From Bacteroidales bacterium UBA2559 (GTDB lineage: Bacteria; Bacteroidota; Bacteroidia; Bacteroidales; Bacteroidaceae), in assembly GCA_002340405.1 (NCBI GenBank), contig DDLZ01000040.1:23936-31564 (forward strand): 7,629 bases of DNA, in the 5' to 3' direction. A program made the translations under genes and the position numbers. The notes under the pieces are model-generated. The model had not been told where the DNA came from and made no database searches. It saw nothing but the letters and a program-made list of their open reading frames with translations. Below, in pieces: positions 1 to 6,666 of the stretch (position 1 is its first letter; each line of letters opens with the position of its first letter).

Positions 1-51
1 AAAATATATAATATCTTGACATTCAATAATATATATATTTTCGCTTGCCAT
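1..51 (-). CDS. Possible 5' end of a gene running off the left edge
   Basis: An ATG at 49-51 on the minus strand opens a frame of 17 codons (MASENIYIIECQDIIYF) that reaches base 1 without a stop. It lies 53 bp downstream of the end of the broken lipoprotein frame at 105 and has the same orientation as the two lipoprotein genes, so it could be the next gene of that cluster. The stretch is too short to recognise a family. The start is followed by very AT-rich sequence, so a chance open frame is a real alternative. Confidence 0.3.
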   Translation of the reverse strand, partial: MASENIYIIECQDIIYF

Positions 52-104
52 TGTAATTTGTTTAATAGCTTTCTCAGCTTAATGCAGAAAGAACAACACA
101 TCAT

Positions 105-617
105 CTACTTTAAATAATATTTTTCAAACTTTTCGAGCAGAGAATAATTCTTTTTCATGTTGGTTAACAAACTGTCTGGTATTATAACATTATAACACTC
201 TATTAGATTCCAGGCCGTGCCGGAAATTTCAACATTCGTATTATTCAGGTATATTGAATCAATTTGCTCAAATATTGGTTAACCTGCTTCAAAGCAATAG
301 TACGTAGTATCAGAAGTGTTATATATACAATTATCTATAAAATCAACTGATACTATTGCGTCATTCGGATCTCCATCACCACCGTAAATAGTCCACCCGC
401 CATCAGCCTTTTTAGTGATTGTTTTACGGAACTCTATCACCCCAATATTATTACCATTTGTTTTAGTTTCTTTATACCCCATATCAGAGGTCACTGAAAA
501 AACAATTAACTTATGGGATTCATTATTAACTACAAATTTCAAAATGGCAGAAGCCTCTCTTTCTTTCACACAAGAAGATAATGACAAAGCAAATATAATT
601 ATCAATAACTTATTCAT
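105..617 (-). pseudogene. Small lipoprotein gene with an in-frame TAA at codon 113
   Basis: The ATG at 615-617 begins MNKLLIIIFALSLSSC, a short positively charged and hydrophobic signal peptide ending in the lipobox LSSC, so the product should be lipidated at Cys16 and exported. A longer frame begins at a TTG at 629 but adds only four residues before this better start. The frame reads 112 codons to a TAA at 279-281. In the same frame it then stays open for another 57 codons, to a TAG at 105-107. The downstream part reads like real protein, with segments such as TAWNLIECYNVIIP and DSLLTNMKKNYSLLEKFEKY. The likely ancestral product is about 170 residues, cut by a single-base nonsense change (for example from CAA, GAA, AAA or TTA). 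I do not recognise the family. If the stop is native, the gene is simply a 112-residue lipoprotein spanning 279-617. A sequencing error is the third possibility. Confidence 0.6.
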
Positions 618-689
618 AACTTTTAACAATATTTGAAATTAATGTTGATTTACACGGATAATTTGCAATTGAATTATTCTTAAAGCCTA

Positions 690-830
690 CTATTGAGTAT
701 ACGACGGAGACAATTCATCATACTGCTCACTATCAACATCTGTATAAATCAATTTTTCTTGATAACAAGAGTAATTTATTAAAACAACTGAAAACATCAG
801 GCAATACAATAAAAATTTTGTGTTTTTCAT
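690..830 (-). CDS. Very small lipoprotein, 46 residues
   Basis: The ATG at 828-830 begins MKNTKFLLYCLMFSVVLINYSC: basic residues, a hydrophobic core and a lipobox-like INYSC with the candidate lipidated cysteine at residue 22. The mature part is only about 25 residues, acidic and tyrosine-rich (DVDSEQYDELSPSYTQ), and ends at a TAG at 690-692. It lies 72 bp upstream of the larger lipoprotein gene on the same strand, so the two may be co-transcribed. The function is unknown. The clear signal peptide is the main evidence that this short frame is real. It could also be the stub of a longer gene, although the frame after the stop does not look coding. Confidence 0.55.
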   Translation of the reverse strand: MKNTKFLLYCLMFSVVLINYSCYQEKLIYTDVDSEQYDELSPSYTQ

Positions 831-1196
831 TTTAAATTGGTTTAGAGTTTAACATGTAATAAACTACCCCTTTTTGGGCAGTTTTAATTTGGACTGTAAA
901 CTAAACGATTTTAATTTACATCACAAAACAAAATGTAAAATTAATTTCAAATATTCTCTATTAACGGTTAATTGCTCAATCTGTCAGAATCTCCAAAGGT
1001 GCTAGTATTAGATTTGACAAAATGCAGCAACGGACAAACCTATATATTTCTGAATATCGTCATACAGCCTTGTTCTTATTGTCAAGCAGGTTATGTGAAA
1101 ATGCCTTCTAGAAGCCGTTACCGAATAAATCAAATAAATTGCAGAAAATTTTCAAGTGTATTTGAAAATAATTACATTTGCGAAAAATATTCAATC
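831..1196. other. Divergent intergenic region between lipoprotein cluster and ATPase gene
   Basis: This 366-bp stretch separates the minus-strand lipoproteins from the plus-strand ATPase and must hold promoters for both. On the plus strand the ATPase frame is open back to a TTG at 972, with an in-frame ATG at 1101, but the translated extension shows no recognisable domain. A TACATTTG at 1173-1180 fits the Bacteroides -7 consensus TAnnTTTG, but I see no convincing -33 TTG at the expected distance. A hairpin lies at 861-884. No other gene is visible. Confidence 0.5.
861..884 (+). terminator. Hairpin, possible terminator
   Basis: AAACTACCC (861-869) can pair with GGGCAGTTT (876-884) around a 6-base loop, with one A-C mismatch in plus-strand RNA that becomes a G-U pair in minus-strand RNA. 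On the plus strand it is followed by a T-rich run (TTAATTT), as in an intrinsic terminator. There is no plus-strand gene immediately upstream, so it could instead act in the 5' leader of the small lipoprotein gene, or be incidental. Confidence 0.3.
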
Positions 1197-1205
1197 ATGG
1201 TTGAA
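1190..1205. promoter_or_regulatory. Palindrome enclosing the ATPase start codon
   Basis: TTCAATCATGGTTGAA has perfect 5-bp arms (TTCAA/TTGAA) and inner bases matching TTCAAYCATGRTTGAA, with the ATG exactly at its centre. The decayed copy at 6531-6550 has the same element as a perfect 20-bp palindrome. It could be an operator for a dimeric regulator or an RNA hairpin that hides the start codon. Both roles are inference. Confidence 0.45.
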
Positions 1206-2474
1206 ATAATTAATTCAATACGGAAGTACAATTTTTGGGATAACAATCCGATAGATTTGGGGTATTCTCGTACATTTTATACAGATAAAATCGGACAGTA
1301 TGTAGGTAACAAGTTGGTAAAAGTACTTGTCGGGCAGCGTCGAGCAGGTAAAAGCTACATCTTGCGTCAAATTGCATCCAAGTTATTGTCTGCAGGTGTT
1401 AAGAGCAAAAATATTCTTTATATCAACAAAGAATATATGGAATTATCAACTTTACATAATGCCATAGAGTTAGAGCAATTATACAATACTTACAGAAAAG
1501 TATTGAACCCTGCCGGTAAGGTCTATATTTTTATTGACGAAATACAACATATTGAGGAATGGGAACGGTTCGTAAATTCACACTCTCAGGATTTTGCAGA
1601 ACCTTGTGAACTATTTATCAGCGGTTCAAATTCCAAACTCCTGTCCGGAGAATTAGCAACACTATTGTCGGGACGATACATTGAATTTGAGGTGTTTCCA
1701 TATAGCTATACTGAGTTTTGCGGAGTCACACAACAAGAAAAAGGCAGTGAGAGTTATAAAGAATTCCTTCAAAGCGGAGCTTTACCCGAACTGTTCAATT
1801 TATCCGGCGATGAAATGAAACAGAATTACGTCTCTTCCATCAAAGACACGGTAATGTTGCGTGATATAGTATCAAGATATAATATAAAAGATGTAAAGTT
1901 GCTGGATGATCTGTTTGTTTATTTGGTTAATACCGCATCGGGTTTAATCTCGATAACAAACATCATAAATTATTTTGCTTCGAAAAAACGGAAGACAAAC
2001 TACGAAACGCTTTCATCATATATTACTTATTTGGAAAGCTCATTCCTTGTTCATCACGCCGAGCGATACAACATAAAGGGTAAAAACACCATTTCGGGCA
2101 ACTGTAAGTACTATATGAACGATTTAAGTTACCGAAATTATCTTTACTCCGGATACGGTTACGGAATTGGATATCTTTTGGAAAATGCCGTTTATTTGAG
2201 TTTGCGACGTGCAGGATACCTGGTTTATGTGGGAACAATAAAAGATACGGAGGTCGATTTTGTTGCGATTAAAGGCAAAAGCCGGATTTATTTGCAAGTT
2301 ACACTGCAATTGACTGAGGAGAAAACCATCGAAAGGGAATATCGCCCGTTAAAACTCATCGAGGATAACTTTAATAAATACGTAGTAAGCATGGATGATT
2401 ACAAGATACCTGCCAACGAAGGGATTGAACATATCTCTGCGTGGGATTTGGAAGACTTTCTGAAAAAGGTATAA
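1197..2474 (+). CDS. AAA family ATPase with C-terminal DUF4143 (nuclease-like) region
   Basis: This 425-residue protein has the layout of the AAA_14/DUF4143 ATPases that are abundant in Bacteroidota. The N-terminal P-loop domain shows Walker A GQRRAGKS at residues 46-53, Walker B VYIFIDEIQHI at 109-119 with D114 and E115, and a sensor-like segment FISGSNSKLLS at 140-150 followed by LLSGR. The middle region is helical. The C-terminal domain (about 290-425) has E329, then EVDF at 352-355 and a YLQVT strand at 365-369, which resembles a degenerate PD-(D/E)XK nuclease core with Gln in place of the usual Lys. The biological role of this family is poorly defined. I chose the ATG at 1197 because the protein then has family-like length and the duplicate at 6540 aligns on the same ATG. 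The frame is open upstream to a TTG at 972, and an ATG at 1101 would add 32 residues. The gene is intact and converges with the propeller lipoprotein gene 59 bp away. Confidence 0.85.
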   Translation: MVEIINSIRKYNFWDNNPIDLGYSRTFYTDKIGQYVGNKLVKVLVGQRRAGKSYILRQIASKLLSAGVKSKNILYINKEYMELSTLHNAIELEQLYNTYRKVLNPAGKVYIFIDEIQHIEEWERFVNSHSQDFAEPCELFISGSNSKLLSGELATLLSGRYIEFEVFPYSYTEFCGVTQQEKGSESYKEFLQSGALPELFNLSGDEMKQNYVSSIKDTVMLRDIVSRYNIKDVKLLDDLFVYLVNTASGLISITNIINYFASKKRKTNYETLSSYITYLESSFLVHHAERYNIKGKNTISGNCKYYMNDLSYRNYLYSGYGYGIGYLLENAVYLSLRRAGYLVYVGTIKDTEVDFVAIKGKSRIYLQVTLQLTEEKTIEREYRPLKLIEDNFNKYVVSMDDYKIPANEGIEHISAWDLEDFLKKV

Positions 2475-2533
2475 GCTTGAATAGAAATTGTACACTTTTT
2501 GGGATACTACTAAAAAACTTACAACTATATTCT

Positions 2534-3190
2534 TCATTTCAGATTATAGAAAACTAATGTGGGATTCTCACTCTTCAGAATTTGTTCGAACACTATTTTC
2601 TCATTCTCTGTTAAATCCTGATTGTACTTCAATTCATCCCTTGCCCTCATTGTTGTTATCTGGCCAATTAATCTGTCATCTGACACTCCTATAATTGAAT
2701 TGGGAATAATAATCGTAGCGTTGATTTGATCTTTTTCAATATAATGAGTCCATTTTATGTCATTCTTTGAAAAAACATATAATCCGTCTTGAATTGTTTG
2801 AACAAAATAATAGCTCTTGGTGTCGTAACAATAAGAAGGCATCGCAATAAGATAATCATAATTATCGGTTGTAAACCTTTCCATTATTTTTGCTGATGGA
2901 ATAAGAATAAAATCCAATGATTGCATCTTAGAACATTCCTGATCAACAATTTTATAAAGATTATTATCCAAAGGTCTAATGTGGTATAGTGTATCATTAC
3001 CAGGATTAGATAACTGATTGACACCCGAAATATAGAAATCCTCAGTAGAAAGTTTTCTTTTAGACATCAAAGGAACTTTCGTTCCATCATTTAATATTCT
3101 AGTAATATCATCTGAACTTTCATTCGGAATCATCGATTGAATGTAAATACGACTATTATTGCAGTAGAGTTGATTTGCTCTCAATATTTC
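2534..3190 (-). pseudogene. 6-bladed beta-propeller lipoprotein, C-terminal part (cut off by IS)
   Basis: This is the 3' part of the gene whose 5' part lies at 5958-6427. Native coding resumes at the ATTTC duplication (3186-3190) with ILRANQLYCNNSRIYIQ, continues through MIPNESSDDITRIL and ends at a TGA at 2534-2536 after LVFYNLK. The aromatic, strand-forming repeats and the IPNESSDDI motif are typical of the DUF5128 6-bladed beta-propeller lipoproteins of Bacteroidales. An open frame extends upstream into the IS to an ATG at 3284-3286, but those roughly 33 codons are IS end sequence read outward, including inverted-repeat DNA. The fragment has no signal peptide and is unlikely to give a functional product. 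Joining it to the 5' part after dropping one duplication copy keeps the frame. Confidence 0.85.
3186..3190. repeat. Target site duplication, left copy (ATTTC)
   Basis: ATTTC directly precedes the left IS end (TGGAAAAATCGG...) and is repeated exactly after the right end at 5958-5962. Five base pairs is within the 4-8 bp range known for IS21-family elements. Confidence 0.85.
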
Positions 3191-3244
3191 TGGAAAAATC
3201 GGAGCATACCCACCCACTCGAATCAGCTTCAACCGTTCAGTTTT
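3191..3244 (+). repeat. IS left inverted repeat with two tip sites
   Basis: This pairs with the reverse complement of 5904-5957 over 54 bp without gaps (about 39 identities), including AAAAA, CGG, ATA, CCACCCAC and CCGTTCA blocks. It holds a terminal site beginning near 3196 and a degenerate second site near 3219-3239 (ends AACCGTTCA). These are presumed IstA binding sites. Confidence 0.8.
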
Positions 3245-3274
3245 ATGGCTGAAACAGGCCTGAAAACGCCCTAA

Positions 3275-3442
3275 AAATCGGAGCATATCCGTTCAATCGG
3301 GGCAAAATCGGCTGGAAAACGGAGCATTTCCGTTCACTCCCGTATCGTTAGAAGCCTGTATATCAGTCGGTCGGCACTTTAAATCGGAGCATATCCGTTC
3401 AGTTTTTGCCTCGCCGACAACAAATCGGAGCATTTCCGTTCA
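3275..3442 (+). repeat. Four phased 21-bp repeats upstream of istA
   Basis: Four near-identical direct copies of a 21-bp site with core CGGAGCATATCCGTTCA or CGGAGCATTTCCGTTCA lie at 3275-3295, 3316-3336, 3381-3401 and 3422-3442. Start-to-start distances are 41, 65 and 41 bp. Copies 1 and 3 have ATA in the core and copies 2 and 4 have TTT, so they form two pairs of the same composition and the same 20-bp gap, although the gap sequences differ. The IS tips carry diverged versions of the same site. By analogy with the multiple terminal repeats of IS21 they are probably IstA binding sites. Because they lie just before istA they may also regulate its promoter. Confidence 0.75.
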
Positions 3443-3500
3443 CTTTAGGTCTTGTTTTTCCCACATTTGCGTCAAAGACAACAACTAATGACGCAAGTAT

Positions 3501-5069
3501 ATGGCAGGAAAAACTAAGAGTATGAGTCAGATCAAGCAATTGCTGCTGCTTAAGAGACAGAATGTTTCCAACCGCAAGGCGGCCGTCCAGATAGGCATGG
3601 ACAAGGAGACAGTTAACAACTATGTGAGAAAGGTCTGTGCCGACCCGCTCGGCATAGATGGTCTGCTGGAACTGGATGACCCCGTCCTGGAGCACCGTTT
3701 GAAAGGAGGCAGCCCGGCCTATCCCGACAACCGTTTCGATGAGTTCAAGAGACTGCTTCCATATCTGGAAGAAGAGATGTCCAGAAGCGGCAAGACCCAT
3801 GTCACGCTCAAGCTGCTGTGGGAGGAATACCGCCGTGACCATCCCGACGGATACGGGCTGACGCAGTTTCGCTACCACTATAACCAGAACGCGCTGGCAT
3901 CAAGCGACAAAGCGCCGTCCACCATACTCAAAGACCTCTATGTGGGTGGTGAGAAGGCTTTCCTTGACTATGCAGGCGACACATTGGGTTACATTGACAT
4001 GCATACGGCAGATAAGGTCAGAACCCAGTCCTTCATAGCCTGCCTGCCGGCCAGTGACTACGGCTTCATGCTATGTGTACCGTCACAATCCACCGAGGAC
4101 TTTGTGTATGCCATAACAAAGTTCTTTGAGCATATAGGCGGAGCACCCAGGATACTTGTGCCCGACAATCTCAAAGCTGCCATAGTCAAGACCGACCGCT
4201 ACGAGCCATCGGTGAACAGGATACTGGAGGACATGGCCAACCACTACGGCTGCGTGGTGATTCCCGCCAGACCTCGGCACCCGAAGGACAAGTCACTTGT
4301 GGAGGACCAGGTTAGGCTTGTGTACAGACGTGTCTATGCCGAGTTGCGCAACAGGACCTTTTACTCTCTGGAGGAACTCAACAGGGCTGTCGCAGAGAAG
4401 ATGCAGGCACACAACCGCAAGCGCATGCAGCACCATCCCTACAGCCGTGAGGAACGCTTTCTTGCGGTGGACAAGCCAGGCTTGCTGCCGCTACCTCAGA
4501 AACGCTTCGAGATAAAGAGCTACACTGATCTCAAAGTGGGCGCCAACTGTTGTATCTACTTCGGGCGGGATAAGCACTACTACAGTGTGCCATACCACTT
4601 CATAGGGAAGCAGGTACATGTGGAGTATACCCGTAATCTGGTCAAGATATACGCCGACGGCCGGTTACTCAAGGCCTACGAGCGTGACTACTCACATGGC
4701 CGGTATACCATCTGTGACGAGCACCTGGCCAGCAACTCACGTGAGTACCGCGACCGTACGCCCCAGCGTTACATAGAACGCTGCGAAAAGGTGTCGGTTG
4801 AGTTGGGCAGGCTTGTAACGCTCATGTTCCACACCTCCAGGCTGCCTGCAGAGATGCATTACAGGAGTTGCGATGGGCTGCTGAACCTGCAGAGAACCAC
4901 AGATCCCGTCCTGTTCAGGACCGCGTGTGAGACCGCAATAGAGTACGGCAGATACAACTACCGTTTCGTCAGACAACTCATAGACAGCAGGTGTGCAGGA
5001 GTGCATCAGCATGACTTGCTCATGCCCCCGGAACACGATAACATAAGAGGACGCGAACAGTTTACATGA
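3501..5069 (+). CDS. istA: IS21-family transposase IstA (DDE), 522 residues
   Basis: IstA cuts and joins the IS ends. Residues about 8-45 form a helix-turn-helix (segment NRKAAVQIGMDKETVNNYV) for end recognition. The DDE catalytic core spans roughly 150-310: D156 in FLDYAGD, D222 in VPDNLKAA and E268 in HPKDKSLVED fit the IS21 pattern. A C-terminal beta-rich region around 335-400 (FGRDKHYYSVPYHF) matches the usual Mu-like transposase C-terminal domain of the family. Length is typical. The ATG at 3501 follows the repeat array by 58 bp. The frame is intact and istB starts 45 bp after the stop, so the two genes probably form one transcript. Confidence 0.95.
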   Translation: MAGKTKSMSQIKQLLLLKRQNVSNRKAAVQIGMDKETVNNYVRKVCADPLGIDGLLELDDPVLEHRLKGGSPAYPDNRFDEFKRLLPYLEEEMSRSGKTHVTLKLLWEEYRRDHPDGYGLTQFRYHYNQNALASSDKAPSTILKDLYVGGEKAFLDYAGDTLGYIDMHTADKVRTQSFIACLPASDYGFMLCVPSQSTEDFVYAITKFFEHIGGAPRILVPDNLKAAIVKTDRYEPSVNRILEDMANHYGCVVIPARPRHPKDKSLVEDQVRLVYRRVYAELRNRTFYSLEELNRAVAEKMQAHNRKRMQHHPYSREERFLAVDKPGLLPLPQKRFEIKSYTDLKVGANCCIYFGRDKHYYSVPYHFIGKQVHVEYTRNLVKIYADGRLLKAYERDYSHGRYTICDEHLASNSREYRDRTPQRYIERCEKVSVELGRLVTLMFHTSRLPAEMHYRSCDGLLNLQRTTDPVLFRTACETAIEYGRYNYRFVRQLIDSRCAGVHQHDLLMPPEHDNIRGREQFT

Positions 5070-5114
5070 CTACATTTACAACAATCCATAAACCCACTCA
5101 AACAATCATATATT

Positions 5115-5852
5115 ATGGAAGAGATATCCAACCAACTGAGAAGTCTGAAGATGCCCGGAATGGCGCATTTCTGGACAACGCTGCAGGAGACCCGCCGGAC
5201 GGAGGAACTCTCGCTGCATGACGGCCTGGCGCTGATGATACAGGCCGAGTTTGATAACCGCACCATGAGCCGCAACGCAAGGCTCATCAAGAAGGCACGT
5301 TTCCGCTACCAGGCATCGATGGATCAGGTCATCTATGACTCCACCCGTGGCGTGGATAAAACCACCGTGCTCAACCTGGCATCGTGCAACTACATCAGGC
5401 ACGGGATACCCGTGTTCATTACAGGAGCCGCAGGAACGGGCAAGAGCTGGCTCGCATCGGCTCTGGGCCACCAGGCCTGCATGAATGGCTACAAGGTGGC
5501 CTATTACAACCTGTACAGGCTCTTTGAGGAGATAACCTTAGCAAGGATAGCCAGCACGTTGCACCGGTTCTTTGCTAAGATTGCACAGACAGACCTGCTC
5601 ATATTGGATGACTTCGGCATGAAGGTACTCGACGGCCAACAGTTACTGGACTTTATGGAGATCATCGAGGATAGGCATGGACAAAAATCCACGGTCATAG
5701 TGTCGCAACTGCCTGTTGCCGACTGGTATGAGGTTCTCAAAAAGAACACCACTGCAGCCGATGCCATACTGGACAGGTTGGTGCACACTGCAGTACGTTT
5801 TGAGCTGAAAGGAGAGAGCATGAGAAAGAAAAAAAACTGCAAAACAGAGTGA
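5115..5852 (+). CDS. istB: IS21 helper ATPase IstB, 245 residues
   Basis: IstB is the DnaC-like AAA+ ATPase that assembles on DNA and helps IstA select and capture a target. Walker A GAAGTGKS is at residues 104-111, Walker B LLILDDFG at 161-168, and a sensor 1-like STVIVSQLP at 192-200. A conserved arginine follows in AILDRLVH (R221). The N-terminal 90 residues form the helical IstB domain (LRSLKMPGMAHFW near the start). The length is normal, with a lysine-rich C-terminus encoded by a long A run near 5826-5837. It follows istA on the same strand with a 45-bp gap. Confidence 0.95.
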   Translation: MEEISNQLRSLKMPGMAHFWTTLQETRRTEELSLHDGLALMIQAEFDNRTMSRNARLIKKARFRYQASMDQVIYDSTRGVDKTTVLNLASCNYIRHGIPVFITGAAGTGKSWLASALGHQACMNGYKVAYYNLYRLFEEITLARIASTLHRFFAKIAQTDLLILDDFGMKVLDGQQLLDFMEIIEDRHGQKSTVIVSQLPVADWYEVLKKNTTAADAILDRLVHTAVRFELKGESMRKKKNCKTE

Positions 5853-5957
5853 AATTTAAAAAAAATGATTAACCTTGCACTGCCTTTGAGATGAAACAAG
5901 ACAAAAAGTGAACGGATATCACCGATTTGGGTGGGTGGATATCAACCGTTTTTTGCA
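5853..5957. other. IS right end region with inverted repeat
   Basis: This non-coding 105 bp follows istB. The last 54 bp (5904-5957) are the right inverted repeat. Read on the minus strand it contains a tip site (about 5937-5952) and a second site at 5909-5928 (AAATCGGTGATATCCGTTCA), which is close to the four repeats at the left end. The right end therefore has two sites, whereas the left has six. Confidence 0.75.
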
Positions 5958-5962
5958 ATTTC
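5958..5962. repeat. Target site duplication, right copy (ATTTC)
   Basis: This exact copy of 3186-3190 directly follows the IS terminal TGCA. It also encodes the junction codons of the interrupted gene (GAA AT on the minus strand). Confidence 0.85.
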
Positions 5963-6427
5963 ATTATTCAACGTAATAGAAGCCTTAAAAGAACCATCAT
6001 ACGAATATTTTTGAATTCTATTTCTGAAAGGATCATAAACCAGAACTTCCTTGTTTATTATGTCAATACTCCAATCTCTTACTGCCTGATATTCATTAAA
6101 AGCCCTGCCGGTATGACCAATACCATGCAAATAATTACCATTTAAATCGAAGACTCCTAATTGTTGTTGCAAATCTCCACTTTGCTCATTCGGAATATGC
6201 GAAAGAAAGATTAAGTCATCATCAATCAGCACCTTGTTGATTCTACCTACTAATCCATTAACAGAGTCATCCTTGAGTGTTAAGAATGAATAAGACTTAA
6301 CCATATCATCCAGGTAATAGGTATTACGGGTTTCATCCACCTTCATCGCAGGAGATTCTTTTTCATTACATGAACAAATAACGCCAATTAATACAATTGA
6401 AAGAAAAGGGTAAAGCTTCATATACAT
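5958..6427 (-). pseudogene. 6-bladed beta-propeller lipoprotein, N-terminal part (truncated by IS)
   Basis: The frame begins at an ATG at 6425-6427 (MYMKLYPFL), or more likely at the second ATG at 6419-6421. MKLYPFLSIVLIGVICSC is a signal peptide with lipobox ICSC, so the native protein was a surface or periplasmic lipoprotein. It continues with propeller-like segments, for example GVFDLNGNYLHGIG and VLVYDPFRNRIQKYSYDG, as in DUF5128 family proteins. After 156 native codons the reading enters the IS and stops at 5942 after IAKNG. Splicing GAA-AT to A-TTG-AGA at the duplication gives NNEILRANQLYC and a 373-residue protein in total, the normal family length. Such lipoproteins are of unknown role and some lie near surface or signalling genes. 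The truncated product has no complete propeller. Confidence 0.88.
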
Positions 6428-6491
6428 CTGTTATGTTATTGTTAATAGTATGTTTTTGATTTATATGGTTTTGTCATCAGGTTTATCAAAC

Positions 6492-6634
6492 TTATCAAGT
6501 GTGTTTGAAAATATTTGCTTTTTCGAAAAATTTTCAATCATGATTGAAAAATAATTCAACACAGAGGTACGTTTTTTAAGCATCTCAATCCAATCAATTT
6601 AGGTTATCCTTGTACATTTTCATGCAGATTGGTT
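6492..6634 (+). pseudogene. Decayed copy of the ATPase leader and 5' end
   Basis: This stretch aligns with about 1149-1290 of the intact ATPase gene. The 45 bp before the ATG match without gaps from TCAAGTGTRTTTGAAAAT to TTCAATCATG, with only about six differences. After the ATG at 6540 the copy has a single-base indel near 6550 that brings a TAA into frame, and further stops. With the frame shifted, residues such as NS..RY.F and Y.F..IG can still be seen against the intact start. Similarity ends near 6634, 33 bp before the end of the acetyltransferase gene. It is a relic of a second ATPase gene or of a partial duplication. Confidence 0.7.
6531..6550. repeat. Perfect 20-bp palindrome over a relic start codon
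   Basis: TTTTCAATCATGATTGAAAA is identical to its reverse complement and is centred on the relic ATG. It corresponds to the less perfect palindrome at 1190-1205 of the intact ATPase gene. Confidence 0.75.
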
Positions 6635-6666
6635 GCCCTTAAAATGTAAATATTTTCCTCTCAATC

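Larger units (their letters stand above)
3191..5957 (+). mobile_element. Complete IS21-family insertion sequence, 2767 bp
   Basis: The element begins TGGAAAAATCGG and ends CCGTTTTTTGCA, the TG...CA ends typical of IS21. Its ends form an imperfect inverted repeat that aligns without gaps for 54 bp (about 39 matches). It carries intact istA (3501-5069) and istB (5115-5852) in the usual order. A perfect 5-bp direct repeat flanks it, and the interrupted host gene is restored in frame when the element is removed, so the boundaries are well supported. Its G+C content is visibly higher than that of the flanks, suggesting arrival from a different background. The 310 bp before istA is long for a leader and contains an ordered set of 21-bp repeats. 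With both genes and both ends intact it could still be mobile. Confidence 0.93.

Noticed and set aside
279..281. Programmed stop-codon read-through in the lipoprotein gene
   Set aside because: TAA is the least leaky stop and I see no recoding signal. A nonsense mutation or sequencing error is simpler.
972..1196. N-terminal extension of the ATPase from the TTG at 972
   Set aside because: The start is weak, the extension has no recognisable domain, and the ATG at 1197 gives the family-like length and is shared with the relic copy. It is not fully excluded.
2534..3286. A separate 250-residue protein starting at 3286
   Set aside because: Its first 33 or so codons are IS end and repeat sequence read outward; the rest is the C-terminal part of the interrupted lipoprotein.
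3275..3442. CRISPR-like array (21-bp repeats with 20-bp spacers)
   Set aside because: There are only four copies, one gap is 44 bp, the repeats are shorter than usual, no cas genes are present, and diverged versions of the repeat occur at both IS tips. They are transposon end sites.
5504..5899. Minus-strand ORF of 131 codons opposite istB
   Set aside because: It is a shadow of the istB frame, with serine/cysteine-rich antisense composition and no domain. The same holds for the other antisense ORFs over istA, istB and the ATPase.
3207..5940. IS ends placed at the TACCCACCC/TATCCACCC motifs
   Set aside because: No target duplication flanks those positions and the host frame is not restored. 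The homology of the ends extends outward to TGGAAAAA.../TGCAAAAA..., where a perfect ATTTC duplication appears.
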